A stretch of 64,000 nucleotides of DNA from BOG-908 sp963848205. Its GTDB lineage: Bacteria > Pseudomonadota > Alphaproteobacteria > Acetobacterales > Acetobacteraceae. Every line of letters starts with the position of its first letter. The first letter of the stretch is position 1. The stretch is taken from NCBI GenBank assembly GCA_963848205.1, contig CAWKCV010000003.1:1507943-1571942 (forward strand), in the 5' to 3' direction. This document shows, one piece after another, positions 49,102 through 56,605 of the stretch. A program made the position numbers and the translations under genes. The notes under the pieces are model-generated. The model did no database searches. It had not been told where the DNA came from and saw only the letters and a list, made by a program, of their open reading frames with translations.

Positions 49102-51270
49102 TCAACTCCTCAATACCGCATGCACCGGCCCCGTCCGCTCCAGCACATTCATTGCCACCTCGTTACCCATCCGCCGTAGTACCACCGAAATCCTTGCGTC
49201 GCCGAGGATGAGGTTGTGCAAGGTCACCGTCTCCAGAAACTCCGGCAGGCAGGGCCGGTCGAAGATCACGCTCCGCTCGGCCGCATCGAAACGCAGCCCC
49301 AGGCAGGCGCCGAGTGCCGCATGCAGGGAGGTCGCCGCCCAGGCTTGCGGCGAGCAGGCGACCGGGTAGAGCGTCGGCCCCTGCGCACGGCCGCGCGCAA
49401 AGCCGCACACCAGTTCGGGCAGGCGGCGCAAATCCACGTACAGCGACGCGTCGAACAGGCCGGTAAAAATGCGCTCGACCTGCCGCTTCAGGCCGTGGCG
49501 CGCCAGGCCCATGGCGATGACCGCGTTGTCGTGCGGCCAGACCGAGCCGTTATGGTAGCTCATCGGGTTGTAGCGGCTCTCGTTGCTGGCCAGCGTGCGC
49601 ACGCCCCAACCGTTGAAGAAGCGGCTGCCGAGCAGGTTTTCGGCGACGCTGGCGGCGCGCTTGGACGAGCAGATGCCCGTCATCAGCAGATGGCCGGCGT
49701 TCGAGGCGAGCACACGGCAGGGGCGACGCATGCCGTCGAGCGCCAACGCATAGGTGCCGAGGTCCTCGCACCAGAAATGATGCTCGAAGGCCGTACGAAG
49801 CTTTTCGGCCTTGCGCGCCTCTGTCTGCGCCTCGTCCGGATGGCCCAGCAGCAGTGCGATCCGTGCCGCCGCATGCCGCGCGGCATAAACGTAGCCTTGC
49901 ACCTCGACGAGCGCGATCGGGCCTACCGCCAGGCTGCCATCGGCATGGCTGATGCTGTCGAAACTGTCTTTCCAGCCCTGGTTGGCCAACCCTTCCTCGG
50001 TCTGCCGGAAGTAGGTGACGAACCCGTCGGGATCGGCGGCACCATTATGGTCCATCCAGGCGAGCGCCGCGCGCAGGTTGGGCCAGATGGCGGCGATGGT
50101 CTCGAGATCGGCCGTGCGCTCCAGATAGGCGCCGGCGAGCAGCACGAACAGCGGCGTCGCGTCCACGCTGCCGTAATAGCGGCGGAACGGCACCTCACCC
50201 AGTTCGGCCATCTCGCCGCGACGCACCTCGTGCAGGATCTTGCCAGGCTCGGCGTCGCTTGCCGGATCAACCTTAGTTGCCTGATTGGCGGCCAGATAGC
50301 GCAGCACGCCGGCGGCGATCGACGGATCGAGCCAGAGCACGTTCAGCGCGGTCAGGATCGCGTCTCGGCCGAAAGCGGTGCTGAACCAGGGAATGCCCGC
50401 ATAAGGGTAGGGCCCGGTCGGCTGTTCGGTCGTCAGCATGGTCAGGTCGCTGATCGAGCGGCGCATCGCCTCGTTGAACACTTCGTTGCTCGTCTCGATG
50501 CCCGCGGCACTCGCACTGCGTGCACGCGTCCAGCGGCGCTGTTCGAGCATGCTGGGCACGAACGTCTCGGAAGGGCTTCGCGGCCCGTTCGGGCGGTCGC
50601 AGGCAACCTCGACGAAAATCAGGCTGCGGCCGTGCGGCGGCAATTCCACGATGAACTGCGCACGCCCCTCGTCGATGCGCGCGGGGAGCGGATCGAACCG
50701 CAATTCGGTGGTGCGTCGCTGATCGTCGAGCCCGGTATAGGCCAGCGTCACCGTTTGCCGGCCGACGATGGCGGGCTCGTGCCGCCCGTGGCGGGCGCGC
50801 GTCATGCCGCGCACTTCGAACAGATCGATGAAGTCGGCGCCGTAACGCACTTCGACCGGCAGCGTGCGCGGCGAGACGTCGAAATTGCGGATCGAAATCC
50901 GCTCGTGGCACACGCCCTGCCACAGAAAGCGCGACCTTCGGATGTGGATCAGGTTGCTGGTCAGCCCGCCCGGGCTGATGTCCTGCAGGTCGGGGTTGGT
51001 CAGGTCGCAGGTGAGCGTCGCGTTGTCGTCGCGCAGCGTGGAGCTGAGCAGAACGAGCTGGCGGCCGGCGACTACGAACTCCAGCTCCGAGAGATAACGC
51101 GTGTCGTTGAAATACAGGCCTTCGGTGCCGCTCGGGCCCGGCCTGATGTCGCCGCGCTGGTCGAATACGCCGAACATGTCGTTGTGCTTGAGCGTGCGGA
51201 ATCGCTGTTCGACGAGAGAGACCTGCGTGGTGACGGCGAAATCGTCAGGCTTCTGGGTGTTGTCGAGCAT
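49102..51270 (-). CDS. Amylo-alpha-1,6-glucosidase (glycogen-debranching family) 2
   Basis: A 722-aa relative of the enzyme at 45.5-47.7 kb with the same blocks in the same order: GTEGLYFNDTRYLSELEF, STAFGRDAILTALNVLW, YYGSVDATPLFVLLAGAY, GWKDSFDSISHADG and SVWPHDNAVIAMGLARHG. Two domains, N-terminal debranching type and C-terminal (alpha/alpha)6. No signal peptide. The start ATG at 51270 (MLDNTQKPDD) is chosen because upstream codons overlap the divergent ligD region. The two paralogues are clearly diverged and may differ in specificity. Confidence 0.9.
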   Translation of the reverse strand: MLDNTQKPDDFAVTTQVSLVEQRFRTLKHNDMFGVFDQRGDIRPGPSGTEGLYFNDTRYLSELEFVVAGRQLVLLSSTLRDDNATLTCDLTNPDLQDISPGGLTSNLIHIRRSRFLWQGVCHERISIRNFDVSPRTLPVEVRYGADFIDLFEVRGMTRARHGRHEPAIVGRQTVTLAYTGLDDQRRTTELRFDPLPARIDEGRAQFIVELPPHGRSLIFVEVACDRPNGPRSPSETFVPSMLEQRRWTRARSASAAGIETSNEVFNEAMRRSISDLTMLTTEQPTGPYPYAGIPWFSTAFGRDAILTALNVLWLDPSIAAGVLRYLAANQATKVDPASDAEPGKILHEVRRGEMAELGEVPFRRYYGSVDATPLFVLLAGAYLERTADLETIAAIWPNLRAALAWMDHNGAADPDGFVTYFRQTEEGLANQGWKDSFDSISHADGSLAVGPIALVEVQGYVYAARHAAARIALLLGHPDEAQTEARKAEKLRTAFEHHFWCEDLGTYALALDGMRRPCRVLASNAGHLLMTGICSSKRAASVAENLLGSRFFNGWGVRTLASNESRYNPMSYHNGSVWPHDNAVIAMGLARHGLKRQVERIFTGLFDASLYVDLRRLPELVCGFARGRAQGPTLYPVACSPQAWAATSLHAALGACLGLRFDAAERSVIFDRPCLPEFLETVTLHNLILGDARISVVLRRMGNEVAMNVLERTGPVHAVLRS

Positions 51271-51392
51271 GCGTGTCCATTGATGGTTGAAAACCGCGAA
51301 CCGGGTTCTGCCACGTCCAAGCCCGCATGGCGACGCGCGGTTCCCCCACACGCGCAGGAACCTGCAATGACCGGGACACGTTGCTTCCTGTC

Positions 51393-53987
51393 ATGCCGGA
51401 ACGCGACACGTCGATTGCAGCCTATCGCGCCAAGCGGGATTTCGCCCGCACGGCGGAGCCTGCGCCGCGCGCACGTCGCACGGACGCAAAGGCGGCCAAG
51501 GGCGGAATTTTCGTCGTGCAGAAGCATGCGGCCAGCCGGCTGCATTGGGATTTCCGGCTGGAACATGGCGGCGTGCTGTGGAGCTGGGCGGTGCCGAAGG
51601 GCCCCAGCATGGATACCGGCCATAAGCGGCTGGCGATGCATGTGGAAGACCATCCGCTCGACTACGCGGGCTTCGAAGGCACCATTCCGCCCGGCAATTA
51701 CGGCGCGGGCACGGTGGAGATCTGGGACCGCGGAACCTGGTCGCCGATGGGCGATGCGGCGGTGGATGCCGCGCGCGGCGAGCTGAAGTTCGAGCTGCAG
51801 GGTGAGCGGCTGCATGGCCACTTCGTGCTCATCCGCCTCAAGCCGCGCGCCGGCGAGCGCGGCGAGAGCTGGTTGCTGATCAAGGAGCATGACGGGCAGG
51901 AGCAGGCTGGGTTCGACGCGTCCGAACTCGAGCAGGTGCCGCTCGTGCCGGCCGCCGCAGCCGCAAAGGTCGCAAAGCCTCACGCGACAAAGCTCCGTGC
52001 GGCAAAGAACGCGAAGACGCCCGCGCGGGCCGCGACGCAGAGCTGGTCGCCGCCGGACGAGGCCAAGCGTGCCAAGCTGCCGGACAGACAGGCGCCGATG
52101 CTGGCGAGCAACGCCGATGCGCCGCCGACCGGAGAGGGCTGGCTGAGCGAGATCAAGTTCGACGGCTACCGGCTGATGGCACGCAAGGATGGTGACGATG
52201 TGCGCCTGTTCACCCGCAACGGCCTGGATTGGACGGCGCGCATGCCGGCCATTGCGCGCGCGGTGGCCGCCCTTCCGGCACGCACCCTGCTGGCCGACGG
52301 CGAACTTGTGTTCCTGCAGAAGGACGGGCTCTCCAGCTTTCCCGATCTGCAGGCGGCGCTGAAGGAGAAGCGCGACGACACGCTGCATCTGTTCCTGTTC
52401 GATGTGCTGTATCGCGACGGCTACGATCTGCGCCCGCTCCCGCTGGTGGAGCGCAAGGAAGCGTTGGTGAGCCTGGTGCCCGAGCAGGACACGATCCGTG
52501 TGAGCGACCATCTGGACGGCATTACCGACCGGGTGCGCACCAGCGCGTGTGCGATGGGCCTGGAAGGCATCATCTGCAAACGCGCCGACTCGCCCTATCG
52601 CGGTGGCCGCGGGCGTGATTGGCTGAAGGTGAAATGCCAGGGCCGCGAGGAGTTCCTCGTGGTTGGCTGGACGGAGCCGGTAGGCAGCCGCACCGGGCTA
52701 GGCTCGCTCCATCTCGGTTTCTACGACGAATCCGGCGCACTGCACTATGTAGGCGGCTGCGGCAGCGGGTTTACCGAAGCGGCGCTGGCCGATTTGAGCG
52801 CGCAGTTGAAGAAACTCCCGGCCGAACCGCCGGCCGACATGCTGCTCACCGAGGAAAAGCCGCCCGCCGGCATCCATTGGGTCAAGCCGGTGCTGGTGGC
52901 CGAGGTGCAATATACTGCCTGGTCCGGCGCGGGGCGGCTGCGGCACGCGGTATTCCTGGGCCTGCGCGAGGACAAGGCGGCGCGCGACGTGGTGCGCGAA
53001 CTCCCCAACCCCGAGGCGCCCCGCGTGCGGCTGGGCGGTCTCGCCGGCTCGCATTCCGGCCGGGTGGTGCGCGCCGCCAAGCCGTCGGCCCGCGCTTCCG
53101 AGCTCGACGGCGTGCGGCTCACCCATCCGGAACGCGAGCTTTGGCCCGCCGATGGCGGCCACAAGGCTGTCACCAAGCAGGATCTTGCTTCGTATTGGCA
53201 GACGATCGCGGAGACGGCCCTGCCCGGCATCGCCGACCGGCCGTTGGCCTTCGTCCGCTGCCCGGACGGCATCGACGGCCAGCATTTCTTCCAGAAACAC
53301 GCCAATCGCGGCATGCCACCGAGCCTGCATGAGAGCGCGTTCGACGAGGCCCCCTATCTTGCTTTGCAGGACGCCGCGGGGCTGATCGCAACGGCACAGA
53401 TCGCCGCCGTCGAACTGCACAGTTGGGGCAGCGCCGTGGACGATGCCGGCCGGCCCGACCGGCTGGTGTTCGATCTCGACCCGGGCGACGACGTGGACTG
53501 GCCGCAGATCGTGCGTGCGGCGCACGATACCAAAGCGCGGCTCGAGCGCGCCGGATATGAGAGCTACTGCCGCACGTCCGGTGGCAAGGGCCTGCATGTC
53601 GTGGTTCCACTCGTGCCCGATGCGGACTGGGAGTTTGCCAGGCCCTGGTGCAAGTCGTTCGCCGAGACGATGGAAAGCGAGCGGCCCGACCTGTATGTCG
53701 CCTCGGTGCCGAAAGCCAAGCGGCGCGGCCGCATTCTAGTGGATTGGCTGCGCAACGGTCTGGGCTCTACGGCGATCGCCTCGTTCTCGCCGCGCGCCCG
53801 GCCGCACGCCACCGTCGCCGTGCCGCTCGCCTGGCGCGAGGTGACCGACAAGCTCGATCCGCAAAGCTTCACCGTGCATACGGTGCCAGCCCGGCTGGCC
53901 AAACTGCGTGCCGATCCGTGGGACGGCTTTGCGCGTGCAAAACAGAAACTCTCATCCGCCACAAAGGGAAAACGCAAGCATGGCTGA
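51393..53987 (+). CDS. ligD: Multifunctional DNA ligase D
   Basis: An 864-aa end-joining enzyme. Domain order is phosphoesterase (residues about 25-170; GGIFVVQKHAASRLHWDFRL, MHVEDHPLDYAGFEGTIPPGNYG), ATP-dependent ligase (from about 240; nucleophile Lys in LSEIKFDGYRL; GLEGIICKRADSPY) and primase-polymerase (from about 580; VFDLDPGDD and RTSGGKGLHVVVPL). This PE-LIG-POL order is one of the standard alphaproteobacterial arrangements. The ATG at 51393 is preferred to one at 51327. With Ku it repairs double-strand breaks. It overlaps the ku start by 8 bases. Confidence 0.96.
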   Translation: MPERDTSIAAYRAKRDFARTAEPAPRARRTDAKAAKGGIFVVQKHAASRLHWDFRLEHGGVLWSWAVPKGPSMDTGHKRLAMHVEDHPLDYAGFEGTIPPGNYGAGTVEIWDRGTWSPMGDAAVDAARGELKFELQGERLHGHFVLIRLKPRAGERGESWLLIKEHDGQEQAGFDASELEQVPLVPAAAAAKVAKPHATKLRAAKNAKTPARAATQSWSPPDEAKRAKLPDRQAPMLASNADAPPTGEGWLSEIKFDGYRLMARKDGDDVRLFTRNGLDWTARMPAIARAVAALPARTLLADGELVFLQKDGLSSFPDLQAALKEKRDDTLHLFLFDVLYRDGYDLRPLPLVERKEALVSLVPEQDTIRVSDHLDGITDRVRTSACAMGLEGIICKRADSPYRGGRGRDWLKVKCQGREEFLVVGWTEPVGSRTGLGSLHLGFYDESGALHYVGGCGSGFTEAALADLSAQLKKLPAEPPADMLLTEEKPPAGIHWVKPVLVAEVQYTAWSGAGRLRHAVFLGLREDKAARDVVRELPNPEAPRVRLGGLAGSHSGRVVRAAKPSARASELDGVRLTHPERELWPADGGHKAVTKQDLASYWQTIAETALPGIADRPLAFVRCPDGIDGQHFFQKHANRGMPPSLHESAFDEAPYLALQDAAGLIATAQIAAVELHSWGSAVDDAGRPDRLVFDLDPGDDVDWPQIVRAAHDTKARLERAGYESYCRTSGGKGLHVVVPLVPDADWEFARPWCKSFAETMESERPDLYVASVPKAKRRGRILVDWLRNGLGSTAIASFSPRARPHATVAVPLAWREVTDKLDPQSFTVHTVPARLAKLRADPWDGFARAKQKLSSATKGKRKHG

Positions 53988-54903
53988 ACGGCCCATCTGG
54001 CGCGGCCATCTGCGTCTCGCCCTCGTCTCCTGCCCGGTGGCGCTGTACACGGCGCATCGCGACTCGGCGAATTTGCATTTCCACTTCATCAATCCGAAGA
54101 CCGGCAACCGCGTGCGGATGGTGACACTCGATGCGCAGACGGACGAGGAGCTGAGTTGGCGCGACCTCGCCCGCGGGTTCGAGTTCGAGAAAGATCATTA
54201 CGTGCTACTCGACGATGAGGATTTCGAGCAGGCGCGTATCGACAGTTCGAGCACGCTGAACGTGGACAAGTTCGTCACCGCCGACAGCATCGATCCGGTG
54301 TATTTCGACACCAGTTATTACATGGCGCCGGACGGCGATTCCGCGCAGGACGTGTATGTCGTGCTGCGCGACGCGATACGCCAGGCGAAGACGGTGGCCT
54401 TGTCGCGCCTGGTCATCTCGCGTCGCGAGCGCGCGGTGGCGATCATGCCGATGGGGCGTGGCCTGGTGCTGCACACCTTGTACGAGACGCGCGACGTGGC
54501 CGACCCTGCACATCTGTTCGCCGGCGTGCCGGCCGAGAAGCCGGAGGCCGACATGGTGAAGCTGGCCACGCAACTGATCGAGCGCCAATCAGCCGATTTT
54601 GCGCCAACCGACCTCGACGACCGCTACGAAGCGCGGCTGCGGGAAGTCATCGACGCCAAGGTGCGTGGCAGCGGCTTCAAGCCGGCCGAAGAAGCCGCAC
54701 CCGAGCGCGGCAACGTCATCGACCTCATGGCCGCGTTGAAGCGCAGTCTTGGCCAGGTGGAAAGCAAACCCAAGGCGCGCACGCCTTTGCGCGCAGCTAA
54801 CGACGCGCCTGCCGCCAAGCCCGCGCCGGCCAAGGCGAAACCGGTCAAGGCCGCCGCACGCAAGGCAGACAAGAAACCCGCGCCACGCAAACGTGCAGGC
54901 TGA
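53980..54903 (+). CDS. ku: Ku protein, double-strand-break binding
   Basis: Homodimeric DNA-end-binding protein of 307 aa that recruits LigD. It opens with the family signature IWRGHLRLALVSCPVALYTA and has FEFEKDHYVLLDDEDFEQAR and the Ku core up to about residue 255. The last 50 residues are Lys/Ala/Pro rich (AKAKPVKAAARKADKKPAPR), a basic tail likely to contact DNA. Translationally coupled to ligD. Confidence 0.95.
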   Translation: MAERPIWRGHLRLALVSCPVALYTAHRDSANLHFHFINPKTGNRVRMVTLDAQTDEELSWRDLARGFEFEKDHYVLLDDEDFEQARIDSSSTLNVDKFVTADSIDPVYFDTSYYMAPDGDSAQDVYVVLRDAIRQAKTVALSRLVISRRERAVAIMPMGRGLVLHTLYETRDVADPAHLFAGVPAEKPEADMVKLATQLIERQSADFAPTDLDDRYEARLREVIDAKVRGSGFKPAEEAAPERGNVIDLMAALKRSLGQVESKPKARTPLRAANDAPAAKPAPAKAKPVKAAARKADKKPAPRKRAG

Positions 54904-54939
54904 CGCGCGTTGGCCTGCTGAAGATCGAGGGAGATGATC

Positions 54940-55794
54940 ATGGCAGGCATCGACAAAGACAGCGTTTGGTTCATCACCGGTTGCTCGACAGGGTTCGGCC
55001 GCGAAATCGCGCGCGTGATCCTTGAGCGTGGCGGCCGCGCGGTCGTGACGGCACGCGATGCGGCGCGCGTGCAGGACATTGCAGCCGGATTTCCCGATCG
55101 CGCTCTCGCATTGTCGCTCGATGTGACGGACGCCTCGCAGATCGCGAACGCCACGAAAGAGGCCGAGGAAAAGTTCGGCGCGATCGATGTGCTGGTCAAC
55201 AATGCCGGCTACGGGTTCATGGCGGCCATCGAGGAAGCGACCGACCAGGAAATACGTGCGCAGTTCGATGCCAACGTGTTCGGCCTGATCGACATGACGA
55301 AAGCGGTGCTGCCGGGCATGCGCGCACGCGGCCGTGGCCACATCGTCAATCTATCGTCGCAAGGCGGCCTGATCGGCTTTCCTGGCGTTGGTTACTACAA
55401 TGCTTCGAAATTCGCCGTGGAAGGCCTGTCCGAAGCGCTGGCCGGCGAAGTGCGCCCGCTCGGTATCGGCGTGACGATTGTCGAGCCGGGGCCTTTCCGC
55501 ACGGACTGGGCCGGGCGCTCCTTGCAGATGCCGCAAAACGAGATCGAAGCCTACAGGGATACCGCGGGCGCGCGTCGCCGGCAGATCAGCGGTTATTCCG
55601 GTAATCAGAAGGGCGACCCCGTGCGCGCTGCGCATGCCATCGTGACAGCCGTCGAGAGCGAAGAGCCGCCGCTGCATCTGCTGCTCGGGCGCATGGCATT
55701 GGATCTTGTCCGCGGAAAATATCGCGCCATGCTCGACGAGTTCGACAAATGGGAGGCGACGACGGTGGGCGCTGACTTTCCGGACGAAAAATGA
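54940..55794 (+). CDS. Short-chain dehydrogenase/reductase
   Basis: Classical SDR of about 284 aa. The cofactor motif is ITGCSTGFGREIARV, then VNNAGYGFMAAIEEA, VNLSSQGGLIGFPGVG and the catalytic YYNASKFAVEG (Tyr-x3-Lys). The two ATG codons at 54934 and 54940 are both possible; GAGGGAG favours 54940. Its substrate is unknown. It lies 30 bases after ku. Confidence 0.92.
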   Translation: MAGIDKDSVWFITGCSTGFGREIARVILERGGRAVVTARDAARVQDIAAGFPDRALALSLDVTDASQIANATKEAEEKFGAIDVLVNNAGYGFMAAIEEATDQEIRAQFDANVFGLIDMTKAVLPGMRARGRGHIVNLSSQGGLIGFPGVGYYNASKFAVEGLSEALAGEVRPLGIGVTIVEPGPFRTDWAGRSLQMPQNEIEAYRDTAGARRRQISGYSGNQKGDPVRAAHAIVTAVESEEPPLHLLLGRMALDLVRGKYRAMLDEFDKWEATTVGADFPDEK

Positions 55795-55803
55795 GCTACC
55801 GCA

Positions 55804-55866
55804 AACACGCGACAGCAGGACAAAAGTTTTTTGCTTCTTTTTCTCAAAAAAGAAGGCCTTCCTTCC
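55804..55866. repeat. Palindromic repeat unit (copy 15) with GC tail
   Basis: In inverse orientation: GC tail CGCGACAGCAGGA, CAAAAGTTTTTTG, then hairpin 55834-55855 (arms CTTCTTTTT and AAAAAGAAG-like) and GGCCTTCCTTCC. It separates the SDR and OmpA-like genes, both on the plus strand. Confidence 0.85.
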
Positions 55867-55888
55867 CTGTGTCGTCTAATACATAAGA

Positions 55889-56524
55889 ATGCGCTACTTG
55901 CTCGTTATCCTTCCACTCATCCTCGCCACACAAGCCGCGGCGCAAGTGAGCACCGACACCCAGTCGCTCGACAAGCTGGCACCCACCGCGCCTCCGCCCA
56001 AGGCGCCCCCTGCCGCCGCCGCAAAGCCCGCCGCCCGCCATGCACGTCGCGCGGTGCCGCCGCGCCGGACGCTCCCGGTCGTCGGCATGCCGGCCGTGCC
56101 GCCGGCCAATCCCGTCATCAAGCCGGCGCCGTTCGTCATGCCGGAACACAAGGCGCCGCCACCGCCACCCGTCCCCATCGTGGCCGGCGCGTGGGGGGAT
56201 GCGACACCCATACCGGGAGGCACGCGCATCACGTTCGGCAAAAACAGCTCGGATCTAAACCCTGCAACGCTCGCCGCACTCCGCGTGATTGCCGCTCAGG
56301 CTTCCGCCACGCCGACGTTGCTGATCGCGGTGACAGCATGGGCGCCGGGCACGCCGGACGACGCCTCCACCGCGCGCCGATTGTCGCTGGACCGCGCGTT
56401 GGCCGCACGTGCCGTGCTCATCAATGCGGGCATCCTGTCTGACCGGATACGCGTTGTGGCCAAAGGGCTTGCCGATGTCGGAAGTGCTGCGGCGGATCGG
56501 GCGGACATTACGGTAATGAAGTAA
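55889..56524 (+). CDS. OmpA-like C-terminal domain protein with Pro/Ala-rich stalk
   Basis: A 211-aa exported protein. The signal peptide is LLVILPLILATQAAAQ. Residues about 30-100 are Pro/Ala/Lys rich, a flexible stalk. The C-terminal domain resembles OmpA/MotB peptidoglycan-binding modules: RITFGKNSSDLNPATLAALRVIA, LLIAVTAWAPGTPDDASTARRLSLDRALAARAVLI and IRVVAKGLADV. The domain is compact and its peptidoglycan ligands (Asp/Arg) are only partly evident. A role near the cell wall is likely. Confidence 0.8.
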   Translation: MRYLLVILPLILATQAAAQVSTDTQSLDKLAPTAPPPKAPPAAAAKPAARHARRAVPPRRTLPVVGMPAVPPANPVIKPAPFVMPEHKAPPPPPVPIVAGAWGDATPIPGGTRITFGKNSSDLNPATLAALRVIAAQASATPTLLIAVTAWAPGTPDDASTARRLSLDRALAARAVLINAGILSDRIRVVAKGLADVGSAAADRADITVMK

Positions 56525-56529
56525 AGTAA

Positions 56530-56566
56530 GCCTTCTTTCCTGTAGAAAGGTAGCAACAGACATTTG
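56530..56566. repeat. Degenerate palindromic repeat unit (copy 16)
   Basis: The A/T hairpin is reduced to CTTTC / GAAAG (56535-56549), followed by CAACAGACATTTG. The GC tail of the element continues as CTCCGCTATCGCGTGC and forms the first arm of the strong hairpin described separately. Confidence 0.55.
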
Positions 56567-56596
56567 CTCCGCTATCGCGTGCTGGCGATAGCGGAG
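56567..56596. terminator. Strong GC hairpin between convergent genes
   Basis: Perfect 12 bp stem CTCCGCTATCGC / GCGATAGCGGAG with the 6-base loop GTGCTG. It lies between the OmpA-like stop and the M61 peptidase stop. No U-tract follows on either strand, so bidirectional termination or mRNA 3'-end protection is a suggestion only. Its first arm matches the GC tail of the repeat family. Confidence 0.6.
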
Positions 56597-56605
56597 CGTG
56601 GCCGC

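Noticed and set aside
49216..51786. Plus-strand ORF of 856 codons opposite the second debranching enzyme
   Set aside because: Antisense shadow; its last codons run out of frame into ligD.
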